Below are positions 25,577-34,403 of a stretch of 64,000 bases of DNA, piece by piece (positions within the stretch are counted from its first letter, which is position 1; each line of letters starts with the position of its first letter). The position numbers and the translations under genes were made by a program. Under the pieces are notes generated by a model, which had not been told where the DNA came from, did no database searches, and saw only the letters and a program-made list of their open reading frames with translations. Location of the stretch: positions 1 through 64,000 of the forward strand of contig NZ_JBOFQF010000033.1 in assembly GCF_051660745.1 (NCBI RefSeq), in the 5' to 3' direction. Source of the stretch: Segniliparus sp051660745 (GTDB lineage: Bacteria > Actinomycetota > Actinomycetes > Mycobacteriales > Mycobacteriaceae).

Positions 25577-26461
25577 ATGCCGACAAGCGATTTGCCAGGG
25601 GATGGCCCTGACGACCGCGTGTGGGAGGCTGGGCGCCCGTCGGGAAGCTTCGACGCCGAGCGACGGCAGGACGGCCCGTTCGTTCACTCTTCAAGCAGCG
25701 ACTCCCCGCTCTCCCCGTTCTCGCTCGAGGCGCTGGCCTTGTTGCACGCGGACGCGTTGGAGGGGGCCGAGCGCGACCGGGTGCGCGCCGGAGCGGCGGC
25801 CGACCCTGCGGCGCAGGCGGTCTTGGCCGGGCTCGACAGGGTGTGCGAGCAGTTGCGCAAACTCGACCAGTCGTCCGCGCCGTCGGAGCCGATGCCGGAG
25901 TTCGTGGCGCGCCGGATGGACCGCGAGCTGGCGAAATTGAGCGGCGTGGCAGACGGGCACCGCCGCCGGTGGTCGACCGCCGCGAGCGTCGGGAGCGTCG
26001 CCGCCGCGGCAGCGGTGCTCTCGCTGGTCACCTATGTCGCGTGGCCGAGGCCGGGGCAGAACGAGCAGCGGCCCTCGTCGCAGGCCGAGCCCGCGCCCGC
26101 GACGCAGGGCTCGAGCGGCCCGACGGGCGAGATCCAGCCGACGGTCGTCGACAACCGCTTCAAAATCGAGCGGAAGGACTTCAGCGCGTTGATGGGCTCG
26201 CGCAGCTCCATCCGAGACCTCGGGCCGCTGTCCGACGACGTGGTCCGAGGCGGCTGCCTCGCGGCGAACGGGTTCCCGGCGAACCAGCAGATCGCGGCGG
26301 TTGGCCGGATCAGGCGGGGCGACCGGGAGGGCATCTTCATGATGATCCCGACGCCGTCCGCGCGCGGCGGGGCGCCGGAGATGACGGTCCTCGTCGTCGG
26401 AGCCGAATGCAGCGCAGGCGTGCCCGCGACCCTGTCGAAACAAATCCTCAGCCGTAACTGA
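25577..26461 (+). CDS. Anti-sigma factor for the adjacent ECF sigma
   Basis: 294 residues. A cytoplasmic N-terminal region (LEALALLHADALEGAERDRV, then a Leu/Arg-rich helical part) is followed by one membrane helix at about 135-155 and an exported C-terminal domain with two cysteines (GGCLAANGF; GAECSAG) that could form a redox-sensitive disulfide. No HxxxCxxC zinc motif of ZAS anti-sigma factors is seen. Position matches the SigM anti-sigma (Rv3912). GGAAGAGGTGAACT precedes the ATG. The gap to sigM (205 bases) is large, so it may also have its own promoter. Confidence 0.82.
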   Translation: MPTSDLPGDGPDDRVWEAGRPSGSFDAERRQDGPFVHSSSSDSPLSPFSLEALALLHADALEGAERDRVRAGAAADPAAQAVLAGLDRVCEQLRKLDQSSAPSEPMPEFVARRMDRELAKLSGVADGHRRRWSTAASVGSVAAAAAVLSLVTYVAWPRPGQNEQRPSSQAEPAPATQGSSGPTGEIQPTVVDNRFKIERKDFSALMGSRSSIRDLGPLSDDVVRGGCLAANGFPANQQIAAVGRIRRGDREGIFMMIPTPSARGGAPEMTVLVVGAECSAGVPATLSKQILSRN

Positions 26462-26505
26462 TCCCGCTGCCCAAATGGCGCCTCGCCGCGTTGTCGGCCG
26501 CTCAT

Positions 26506-26619
26506 GCTCCCCCGCAAGCGGGAGGTGCCCCACCGCTCCTCGTGCGCCAGGCGCGCGTTCCTCGCTATTTACGCACACGTCGTCGCGGTGCGCCTTGCAT
26601 CCCATCCCGATGGATCGGC
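26506..26619. repeat. Dispersed intergenic repeat, copy A
   Basis: Shares ordered blocks with copy B at 59378-59493: CAAGCGGGAGG-GCCCCACCGCT, GTTCCTCGCT and GGATCGGCGGGG, with variable spacers. Its 15-mer GCGGGAGGTGCCCCA (26518-26532) is the exact complement of a segment of the third par repeat (2683-2697). A 20-base block GTGCGCCTTGCATCCCATCC (26588-26607) recurs at 28150-28169. The element sits just upstream of trxB. Confidence 0.7.
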
Positions 26620-26739
26620 GGGGATTTCGAGGCGGTCGCCTTGCGATGTGTCCATCTGGATCGACGGGGGCTTCGCCATGGTCGGCGCTCCACTAGACTG
26701 GACGGGAATAACCCCTGTCCGCGCTATGTTGGAGGCTGC

Positions 26740-27702
26740 ATGCCAGAGACGCTCGAGAACCTCATCATCGTCGGGTCCGGCCCTGCCGGGTACACCGCCG
26801 CTGTCTACGCGGCTCGGGCGCAGCTGAATCCGCTGGTCTTCGAGGGGACGCAGTTCGGCGGGTCGTTGATGACCACGACCGAGGTCGAGAACTTCCCCGG
26901 CTTCCAGGAGGGCATCCAAGGGCCCGACCTCATGATGGAGATGCGCGCGCAGGCGGAGCGGTTCGGTGCCCGGCTGGAGACGAAGGATGTCGAGCGGGTC
27001 GAGCTCGACGGGGATCGCAAGCTCGTGCACGTGGACGGCGAGATCTATGCCGCCCGCGCGGTGATCCTCGCCATGGGCGCGGCGCCGCGCTACCTCGGCG
27101 CGCCGGGGGAGCAGGAGCTGCTCGGCCGGGGCGTGAGCTCGTGCGCGACGTGCGACGGATTCTTCTTCAAGGACCAGGACATCGCGGTCGTCGGCGGCGG
27201 CGACTCGGCGATGGAGGAGGCGACCTTCCTCACCCGCTTCGCGAAGTCGGTGACCGTCGTGCACCGGCGCGACGAGTTCCGCGCCTCTCGGATCATGCTG
27301 GAGCGCGCCAAAGCGAACCCGAAGATCAAGTTCGTGCTCGGCGCCGGGGTGGGCCGGGTGCTCGGCTCGAACTCCGTCGCCGGGGTCGAGCTGGTGGACG
27401 CCGCGACGGGCGAGACTTCCGAGCTGCCGGTGACCGGCCTCTTCGTCGCCATCGGGCACGACCCGAGGGCGGAGCTGGTCGTCGGCCAGGTCGAGCAGGA
27501 CGAGGCGGGCTACGTCAAAGTCGAAGCGCCCTCCTCGAAGACGTCGCTCCCGGGCGTGTTCGCCGCCGGCGACCTCGTGGACCGGCATTACCGCCAAGCC
27601 ATCACGGCGGCGGGCTCGGGCTGCGTCGCCGCCATCGACGCGGAGCGGTGGCTCGCAGAGCACGAACCTGCTTCCGAGCCCGCGCTCTCCGCGCAAGTTT
27701 GA
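26740..27702 (+). CDS. trxB: Thioredoxin reductase
   Basis: 320 residues. NADPH-dependent FAD enzyme that reduces thioredoxin. FAD-binding GSGPAGYTAAVYAAR is at the N-terminus, the redox-active pair is in SCATCDGFF (CATC), the NADPH-binding GGGDSAMEEATFL is central, and the C-terminus has GVFAAGDLVD. GGAGG stands 5 bases before the chosen ATG; the frame itself opens at 26491. trxA follows 38 bases later. Confidence 0.96.
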   Translation: MPETLENLIIVGSGPAGYTAAVYAARAQLNPLVFEGTQFGGSLMTTTEVENFPGFQEGIQGPDLMMEMRAQAERFGARLETKDVERVELDGDRKLVHVDGEIYAARAVILAMGAAPRYLGAPGEQELLGRGVSSCATCDGFFFKDQDIAVVGGGDSAMEEATFLTRFAKSVTVVHRRDEFRASRIMLERAKANPKIKFVLGAGVGRVLGSNSVAGVELVDAATGETSELPVTGLFVAIGHDPRAELVVGQVEQDEAGYVKVEAPSSKTSLPGVFAAGDLVDRHYRQAITAAGSGCVAAIDAERWLAEHEPASEPALSAQV

Positions 27703-27740
27703 CCAAGACGACCAACCATCGACAAGAAAGGCGGCTGACC

Positions 27741-28070
<330 letters not shown>

Positions 28071-28381
28071 TTCCCAGGGCCCAGACGGCGGTCTGCGGCG
28101 TTACTCCTCGCCTCGTGTACCCCACACCGCCTCCGTACCCGTCGGCTCGGTGCGCCTTGCATCCCATCCGCCTGGACTCCTGGGACCCCGGTCCTGGGGG
28201 TTCGGGCAGATAGGCGCTCATTTGACCTTCGGGTGACTCGAATGAGATAGTTGCGCATCGATCACAGCCGAGGACCTTCTTCGTCGCGGTCCGGCGGATC
28301 AGCGGATTCGTTGAGCAATGCCGATGGGCCTATGCTTACAGTTGTGCAGTAGACGCTCGACCCGAAAGGCTCCTGACGAGT
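28071..28381. other. Intergenic region trxA-cwlM with repeat fragment
   Basis: 311 bases without a supported gene. A small hairpin CAGAC-GGCG-GTCTG lies just after trxA, with no T run, so termination is uncertain. The 20-base block at 28150-28169 is an exact copy of part of repeat A upstream of trxB, so the trx genes are flanked by the same repeat family. The cwlM promoter should lie in the last 150 bases. Confidence 0.55.
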
Positions 28382-29614
28382 ATGGTGTTCCTCCGCCGCG
28401 GCGACATCGGCCCCGAGGTGGTCGCTGTGCGCGCCGTCCTCGAGGAGCTGGGCTTCCTGCAGAGCAAGAACGGCTCTGCCAATGCGAGCCCCGCCTCCGC
28501 GAGCTCGGCGCAGACGGAGTTCGGCGCCGTCGCTTCGGGCAACGCGGCGCAGGAGGCCAAGGTCGAGGCGCTGTTCGACGCGGAGCTCGACCTCGCGGTC
28601 CGCGCGTTCCAGCAGCATCGCGGCATGTTGGTGGACGGGATCGTCGGGCCTGCGACCTCGCAGTGCCTTCGCGAGGCGTCCTTCCGGCTCGGCGCGCGGG
28701 TCACCAGCTACCAGCCCAGCGCCCCGATGGTCGGCGACGACGTGGCGGACCTGCAGGCCCGCCTGCACGATCTGGGCTTCTACATGGGCCTCGTGGACGG
28801 GTACTTCGGGCCGAAGACCCACAACGGGCTGATGAGCTACCAGCGCGAGTTCGGCCTCACGCCGGACGGGATCTGCGGGCCCGCGACGCTGCGTTCCTTG
28901 AACTTCCTCGGCTCGCGGGTGACCGGCGGTTCCGCGCACGAGCTGCATCAACGCGAAATGATGCGGATGTCCGGGCCGAGGCTGGAGGGCAAGCGCATCG
29001 TCATCGACCCCGGCTGCGGGGCTGACGGGCCAGGATTGGTGGTCATGGGCTCGCACGGCCCGATCAGCGAGGCGGACGTGCTGTGGGACCTGGCGACCCG
29101 GCTGGAGGGCCGTATGGTGGCGACGGGGATGGAGGCCGGTTTCTCGCGGTCCCACGCGCACAGCCCGAGCGACGAGGAGCGCGCGCAGACCGCGAACTCG
29201 TACGCGGCGGACATCGTGCTCGCCTTGCGGTGCGCCACGCATGAGAGCCCGGTCGCGAACGGCGTCGCGTGCTTCCACTTCGGCAACGCGCTCGGCTACG
29301 ACTCGGCGGTCGGGCGCCAGCTCGCCGAACTGATCCAACGCGAGCTCGTCGCGCGGACGCCGCTGCGGGACTGCCGCACCCACGGACGGACCTGGCCGAT
29401 CCTGCGCACCACCAAAATGCCGTGCGTGCAGATCAACATCGGCTACCTCAGCAACCCCGCCGACCGGGCTTTCCTCTCCGAGCCGAGCGGTCGGGACATC
29501 ATCGCGGAGGGAATCTTGGTCGCCGTCAAGCGGCTCTACCTCCTTGGCCGGGGCGACTCCCCGACGGGGTCGCTCACCTTCGAGGACCTCCTCCTGCACG
29601 AGCAGCGGGCATAG
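28382..29614 (+). CDS. cwlM: CwlM-like regulator with amidase_3 fold
   Basis: 410 residues. Two peptidoglycan-binding repeats (GDIGPEVVAVRAVLEELGF with LDLAVRAFQQHRGMLVDGIVGPAT; then DDVADLQARLHDLGF with GPKTHNGLMSYQREFGL) precede an N-acetylmuramoyl-L-alanine amidase fold. The zinc sites look lost: VIDPGCGADG has Cys in place of the usual His of DPGHGG, and the second His motif reads LALRCATHES. In M. tuberculosis CwlM is not a hydrolase but a PknB-controlled activator of MurA. No signal peptide is seen, which agrees with a cytoplasmic regulator. Confidence 0.9.
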   Translation: MVFLRRGDIGPEVVAVRAVLEELGFLQSKNGSANASPASASSAQTEFGAVASGNAAQEAKVEALFDAELDLAVRAFQQHRGMLVDGIVGPATSQCLREASFRLGARVTSYQPSAPMVGDDVADLQARLHDLGFYMGLVDGYFGPKTHNGLMSYQREFGLTPDGICGPATLRSLNFLGSRVTGGSAHELHQREMMRMSGPRLEGKRIVIDPGCGADGPGLVVMGSHGPISEADVLWDLATRLEGRMVATGMEAGFSRSHAHSPSDEERAQTANSYAADIVLALRCATHESPVANGVACFHFGNALGYDSAVGRQLAELIQRELVARTPLRDCRTHGRTWPILRTTKMPCVQINIGYLSNPADRAFLSEPSGRDIIAEGILVAVKRLYLLGRGDSPTGSLTFEDLLLHEQRA

Positions 29615-29623
29615 CGGTCCCCC

Positions 29624-30880
29624 TCATCCGGCGAGCCGCAATCCGGCGAACCACCTCGACTCCAGCCACAGCGCGACGACCGCGACGAGCAGGGTCGCCG
29701 GGGTGGTGGCCAGGCCGAGCCGGGTGTAGCGGCCGAGCTGCGGGCGCACGCCCCGGTCGAGCAGCACCCCGCGCCACAGCAGTGTCGCGAGCGAGCCGAC
29801 ATAGGTGAGGTTCGGGCCGAGATTGACCCCGATGAGCACCGCGAAGACGACGGCGGGCGGCTGGCTGTGGACGGCGGGCAGCAAGATGAGGAGCGCGGGG
29901 AGGTTGTTCACCAGATTCGACAGCGCCGCGCCCACGAACGCGAAAGCCAGCAGGGCGGGCAGGCTCGAACCGGTCGGCAGGAGCCTCGTCACGATCGCGC
30001 CGAGGCCGTTGTCGACGACGGCGCGGACCACCACTGCGAGCGCGAGGACGAACACGAGGAATTGCGGCTGCGCCGAACGCAGCACGACGGCGACGGTGGT
30101 CTCGCCCCGGCGCAGCGCCCGTGCGCCGAGGACGACGACGCCCGCGAGCGAAGCCCAGGCGGGGCTCGCCCCGACCAGCCCTGCGACCGCGAACCCGGCC
30201 AATGTCGCGCCGAGGACCACGAGCGTGAACAGGGGGGCGGGTTTCTGCGGCTCGGGCGGCCCCGGGGGCTCGTGGGCCTCGTGGAGCTCCGACGAGAAGA
30301 ACCAGCGGAACACGAGGAGCTCGACGAGGACGGCGAGGACGCATGGGACGGCCATGACGAGCGTGAACGTCGTGAACGAGAGCCCGAGCGCGGCGAACGC
30401 CAGCAGGTTGGTGAGATTCGCGACCGGCAGCAGCAGCGACGCGGTGTTGGACAGATGGGCGCAGGCGTAGAGGGACGGCTCGGCGCGGGTCCTCAGCTGC
30501 GTGGCCGCGGCGAACACCACGGGGGTCAACAGGACGACGGTCGCGTCGAGGCTGAGGACGGCTGTGGTCGCGGACGCGAGCAGGAACACCATGGCGAGCA
30601 GCGTGGAACCATTCGAGCTCTTTCGGGCCAGCAGCGAGCCTGCTGCGGCGAAGAGGCCTTCGACCTCGCAGAGCCAGGCCAGCGCCAGAACAGTGGCGAG
30701 GAAGAGCAGGACCGGCAGGATCTCGCGCGCCTGGTCCAGCGTGGCGTGGGCGGGGATCAGGCCCGCCGCCGCGCCGCCGAGCGCGACCGGTCCTGCGACG
30801 GCGAGCACGCGGTTGCGCACCGGCCACAGCGCGAAAGCCAGCATCGCGAGCAACAGCAGCAGGGCGCAGCACTCGCGCAC
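29624..30880 (-). CDS. ArsB/NhaD-type permease
   Basis: 418 residues, GTG start, about 10-12 membrane helices in two halves. Each half has the ion-transporter signature: SLDATVVLLTPVVFAAA in the first and LSNLVNNLPALLILLPAV in the second. GVNLGPNLTYVGSLATLLW near the end is typical of ArsB and related arsenite or Na+/H+ antiporters. No arsR, arsC or arsenite ATPase gene is adjacent, so the substrate remains open. A linker rich in Pro and Glu divides the halves. Confidence 0.82.
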   Translation of the reverse strand: MRECCALLLLLAMLAFALWPVRNRVLAVAGPVALGGAAAGLIPAHATLDQAREILPVLLFLATVLALAWLCEVEGLFAAAGSLLARKSSNGSTLLAMVFLLASATTAVLSLDATVVLLTPVVFAAATQLRTRAEPSLYACAHLSNTASLLLPVANLTNLLAFAALGLSFTTFTLVMAVPCVLAVLVELLVFRWFFSSELHEAHEPPGPPEPQKPAPLFTLVVLGATLAGFAVAGLVGASPAWASLAGVVVLGARALRRGETTVAVVLRSAQPQFLVFVLALAVVVRAVVDNGLGAIVTRLLPTGSSLPALLAFAFVGAALSNLVNNLPALLILLPAVHSQPPAVVFAVLIGVNLGPNLTYVGSLATLLWRGVLLDRGVRPQLGRYTRLGLATTPATLLVAVVALWLESRWFAGLRLAG

Positions 30881-30934
30881 GAGGGGGCTCAGCGGAGGGG
30901 GCCTAGCATCGAGTCCGCGCGCACGGACGACATA

Positions 30935-32725
30935 TTACGGGCGGTGCGGTGGTTGCGTCTTGCCGCGGGCACTTCGGATCGCGAGAAAAACCAGTGCGAC
31001 GGCAAGTGCGATGAACAAGGTCCCAAGGATCGTTACAACGATCGCTCCAGTTGTGTCGTGCTTGAGGAAGGCTCCGAATCCGCCCAGACAGCAGAATCCG
31101 CCGAGGAGAAGAGGGAACGCTGCGAGAATGGACCAGACCCAAGGCATGCGAGAGGCGCGATGTGCGGTTACCTCAGGAGCCCGCTTGGCTGGCTGCGGAT
31201 AATGCCAGATCTCGTGAATGTGCGGAACCGCAGGAGACGGCCAGTATTCGATGGCGGGCGGCGGGGTGTGCTCTGCCGGCGTCACGGGCGCTGTCAGAGG
31301 CGAGGGGATGCTGGCAGCGGTCGATGTCTTCTGAGGCGGAGAAGACTGTTGGACAGACTTGGTAGGGGGTGGAGGATTTTCCGTTGCTAGCGTGGTTTCA
31401 AGGAACCAGCCTTGCAGTTCTAGAAGAGTGAGCACAGGGAGGCCGCGCTGGTGTGCCCGGTCGATTCGGGAGTCCGTGCTGGACGAGTCAGCCACGATAT
31501 GCGTCACAGTGTCCGTCAGAATCTTGGCGATTTGTGCCCCGCGTTCTACGAGCATTTCTTGGAGCAGGACGGTTCTCTCGCCGACGGTGAGAAAAAGTAC
31601 TCTGCGGTCTCCCCAGGGGCCTTGGCGAGTGTTGCCTTTCCGTCCTACCGGTAGGGGTTTCTCTTTGTCGTTGACGAGTTCTGGCGGCGAGGACCGGTTC
31701 GCGAGGTCATTGAAGTGATCTGGAAAGCCCAGAAGTTTTGCAGTGTGGACCAGTTGGTGGTGCTCAGACTCGTCGATGAAATTGTCCGCTTCCGCGATGG
31801 TACGCATTCCATCAAGTATGGAGATATGGACGGTTTGAACGTCGGCTCGTGACATACCGGATTGGCTAGCGAACTGGCCAAGCTGTTTCGCCTCGTCGCC
31901 TACAATCCGTCCATCGGCGAGGGCATCGGACAGAAGTTCGGAGTAACGCTGCGCCACATCGGGTAGCACTGTCCCGGGAGTGCTCATGGGGAGTCGGCGC
32001 ATAAGCGAGGAAAGCCAGCCCTCGTTTCCTTTGCTAAGCCCGCTTACGCGGGGCTGAAGAGGGCGCAAAGCAGTTGGCCTGGTGGGTAGTGCGGCAATCC
32101 GGGGGGCTTTGGAAAGTGTCAGAGAATAAGGGTGGCTCAGGAAAGTGGCCAGCAGTTGAGCGCAAACGCGAGCGTCTTCTAGGGCGCTGTGGTCTGGTTT
32201 GTTCGGCAGGCGGAACGATTCGGCGACAGTAGGGAGCTTGTGGTTGGGTAACTGCGGGAAATACATGCGCGATAGCTCTAAAGTGCATAGTGAGTACTGT
32301 CCTTGGACGGACACTCCAAGCAGATCGAATTCATGGCGGAGAAAGCGTTCTTCGAAGTTGGCGTTGTGGGCGACGAGAACGCTACCGTCCATGAAAGCAA
32401 GCAAATCGCCGATGACTTCACGCATCACCGGGGCTCCCTGGATATGTTGTGGGAAGATCTTATGCACCCATGTTGCTCCGAGATCCACTCCATGCCCAGG
32501 GTGGACGAGGGTAGAAAATTCGCCGACAACATGTCCGTCTCCACGCAGGCGTACCGCGCCTACCTCAATGACGCGGCCTGGTGGCGAGAATGCTGTCGTT
32601 TCGATGTCAAGAACAGTGAATTCGGTTTCTCGAGGAGTGGAGCCGCTCTGCTTCACTAGGTCTAATCGAGTCCAAATGTGTCGCATACGATGAGCATAGA
32701 GCGTCGAGGATGTGATCTGTTCCAC
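30935..32725 (-). CDS. DEDDh exonuclease-TerB-BRCT protein with membrane tail
   Basis: 596 residues. About 35-190: DnaQ-like exonuclease with VLDIETTAF (motif I), LVAHNANFEERFL (motif II, Glu where Asp is usual) and HSALEDARVCAQLL (motif III). About 245-335: acidic helical domain (LADGRIVGDEAKQLGQFA; IDESEHHQLVHTAKLLGF) resembling TerB. About 370-450: BRCT-like domain (VLFLTVGERTVLLQEML; THIVADSSSTDSRI). A Pro-rich linker and two membrane helices (about 525-585) end the protein. Base composition is visibly lower in GC than the neighbours, suggesting transfer. GTG start, no clear ribosome site; ATG at 32686 is an alternative. Function unknown; DNA processing or defence is inference. Confidence 0.78.
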   Translation of the reverse strand: MEQITSSTLYAHRMRHIWTRLDLVKQSGSTPRETEFTVLDIETTAFSPPGRVIEVGAVRLRGDGHVVGEFSTLVHPGHGVDLGATWVHKIFPQHIQGAPVMREVIGDLLAFMDGSVLVAHNANFEERFLRHEFDLLGVSVQGQYSLCTLELSRMYFPQLPNHKLPTVAESFRLPNKPDHSALEDARVCAQLLATFLSHPYSLTLSKAPRIAALPTRPTALRPLQPRVSGLSKGNEGWLSSLMRRLPMSTPGTVLPDVAQRYSELLSDALADGRIVGDEAKQLGQFASQSGMSRADVQTVHISILDGMRTIAEADNFIDESEHHQLVHTAKLLGFPDHFNDLANRSSPPELVNDKEKPLPVGRKGNTRQGPWGDRRVLFLTVGERTVLLQEMLVERGAQIAKILTDTVTHIVADSSSTDSRIDRAHQRGLPVLTLLELQGWFLETTLATENPPPPTKSVQQSSPPQKTSTAASIPSPLTAPVTPAEHTPPPAIEYWPSPAVPHIHEIWHYPQPAKRAPEVTAHRASRMPWVWSILAAFPLLLGGFCCLGGFGAFLKHDTTGAIVVTILGTLFIALAVALVFLAIRSARGKTQPPHRP

Positions 32726-32755
32726 GAAACGGTAATTCGCTCTCGCGAAGCCCGC

Positions 32756-33517
32756 TCAGGCGGCGCCGGTGATCAGCGAGGTCAGCCGAGACGGCTCGCC
32801 GGGGGAAGCCCCGTAGCGCACTGGCCGGAGGCTGCGCTCCAGCGCCAGGTCGAGCGCTTCGAAGAACAGCCCCCGCACGCTGTCGGAGTCCAGGTGCTTC
32901 CCGGAGATCGCGAGCTGGGCGAGCTCGCCCCGGCGGTCGCTGCGCCACGCCCAGAAGGCGACCATGCGGCGCTGCCAGGACTCGTATCGGGGCCTTGGCG
33001 CGAAAAGCCGGGCGGGCCGGACGGTGTGGGTCGCGATGTCCAGCACCGAGTCGGCGCGGATGAGCTGGGAGAAGCCCAAGCCGGGCAGCACGGCCTGCGC
33101 CCCTGGGGAGGCGGCCCACTCGGGAGGGGCGAAGAGCCTGGTGCGGAGCCCGAGGTGGTCCATCATCCGGTCGGCGGCGGTGAGCCGCAGCCGGGCCTCG
33201 TACTCGGGCAGGGCCGCGAACTCGGCCTTGCGCCGTTTTGTGGCCGCCTGGTCGTAGCCGTGCAGCACGATCGCGTCGCCGTGGCTGCGGCGCTCGCGCA
33301 GCCAGTCCGCCGTTGCGAGGTCTTTGGCGAGCTTGTACTTCCCCGGCAGCTTCGGCGCGACGAGCAGCGACAGCGGGACTCCTTGCGCGTCGAGCCGCTC
33401 GGCGAGGGCGCGCACCTGGTCGAGCGTGGCGTCGCGGATGCCGGACAGCGAGACGACGAGCTCCGTCGAGCGGGGTGCGCTCCCCTCGTCGGGGGGAGAC
33501 TTCTGCTCCTCAGCCAT
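32756..33517 (-). CDS. DUF2334-like polysaccharide deacetylase-fold protein
   Basis: 253 residues. ELVVSLSGIRDATLDQV starts the barrel, VPLSLLVAPKL and DAIVLHGYD follow, then RTRLFAPPEWAASPGAQAVLPGLGF. These match the DUF2334 pattern, a NodB-like fold in which the metal-site motifs (here LHGYD) are partly kept. Activity on a polysaccharide is possible but not shown. The frame opens at 33643, but ATG at 33517 avoids a non-conserved leader. The exonuclease gene starts 30 bases downstream on the same strand. Confidence 0.72.
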   Translation of the reverse strand: MAEEQKSPPDEGSAPRSTELVVSLSGIRDATLDQVRALAERLDAQGVPLSLLVAPKLPGKYKLAKDLATADWLRERRSHGDAIVLHGYDQAATKRRKAEFAALPEYEARLRLTAADRMMDHLGLRTRLFAPPEWAASPGAQAVLPGLGFSQLIRADSVLDIATHTVRPARLFAPRPRYESWQRRMVAFWAWRSDRRGELAQLAISGKHLDSDSVRGLFFEALDLALERSLRPVRYGASPGEPSRLTSLITGAA

Positions 33518-33711
33518 AGCTCTATTTTCCTGTGAGCAGGTGTCCCCTTCGCTGCCGCGACATAGCGTGCCGCCCATCTTGAGATGAACACGTGGCGAAG
33601 CCCGCTGGTTGGACGGGTGCGGGACAGAGACATCTCGGACCATGGATGTGCGTTAGGATGTGCGTCACTGCGCGGCGGCTCGGCGGCGCGGGTCGAGAAG
33701 GAGGGACTCCC

Positions 33712-34083
33712 ATGAGGTTGACGGCGGGATGCGTGGCGTTGGCGGCTGGCGCGGCAGGGTTGGGCTTGGTCGGCGCGGCGCCCGCGTCCGCGGACGGAAC
33801 GGTGCACGCGTACTGCATTTGGGATGTCGACCATTTCGGCCCGGACGGCCGGGCGCTGGGCTTCGAGACCTACACGAGCGACGGCGAAGGCGCCACGGAG
33901 GAGGAGGCCATCGCCGACGCGAAGGCCCATGCGGGGGCGCCCGCGTGGGACTGCCATATCGACAAGGCGGCTGCCCGCGCGCCCGCGCAGTCGGGCACGC
34001 GCCTGGTGGGCGGAGGCCGGGCAGGCACGGGCCAGCCGGAGGCGGAACAGTCGGAGACGGCCTCGTCGGACGAAGCCTCCTAG
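33712..34083 (+). CDS. Small secreted protein
   Basis: 123 residues. A Sec signal peptide (MRLTAGCVALAAGAAGLGLV, cleavage near ASADG) leaves a mature protein of about 90-95 residues with a pair of cysteines (HAYCIWDVDH and WDCHID) and an acidic C-terminal tail. AAGGAGG precedes the ATG. I do not recognise the family. Confidence 0.75.
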   Translation: MRLTAGCVALAAGAAGLGLVGAAPASADGTVHAYCIWDVDHFGPDGRALGFETYTSDGEGATEEEAIADAKAHAGAPAWDCHIDKAAARAPAQSGTRLVGGGRAGTGQPEAEQSETASSDEAS

Positions 34084-34193
34084 GCGCTGCTGCCGTCCAC
34101 GGCTTCGGCTCCCCCTGGGCGAAACCGGCGGGAAGCCGCTGGCGCGGGCCCGGGCTTATGCGGTATTCTGTTTCCTCGCGCTCAGGCGCACCT

Positions 34194-34266
34194 GCTCCTT
34201 TAGCTCAGTCGGTAGAGCTACGGACTTTTAATCCGCAGGTCCTCGGTTCGAGCCCGAGAGGGAGCA
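34194..34266 (+). tRNA. tRNA-Lys (TTT)
   Basis: 73 bases. Acceptor GCTCCTT / AGGGAGC, anticodon loop CTTTTAA with anticodon TTT, T-arm CTCGGTTCGAGCCCGAG. CCA is not encoded. It lies between the small secreted protein and the P450. Confidence 0.96.
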
Positions 34267-34403
34267 CAACGAGTGAGGGGCCCGCGCGGCTCGAAGCCGA
34301 GGGGAGGGCTGGCGCGGTCTCGGCTCGCGCCCGAGAGGGGCGGTGCCGAACGGCCCGCATTCCGGCAGGACGAAACACTGAAACATGTCTATGCTTGGCG
34401 AGC

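Noticed and set aside
29624..30880. Arsenic-resistance operon
   Set aside because: The permease is ArsB/NhaD-like, but no arsR, arsC or arsA gene is adjacent, so the substrate is left open.
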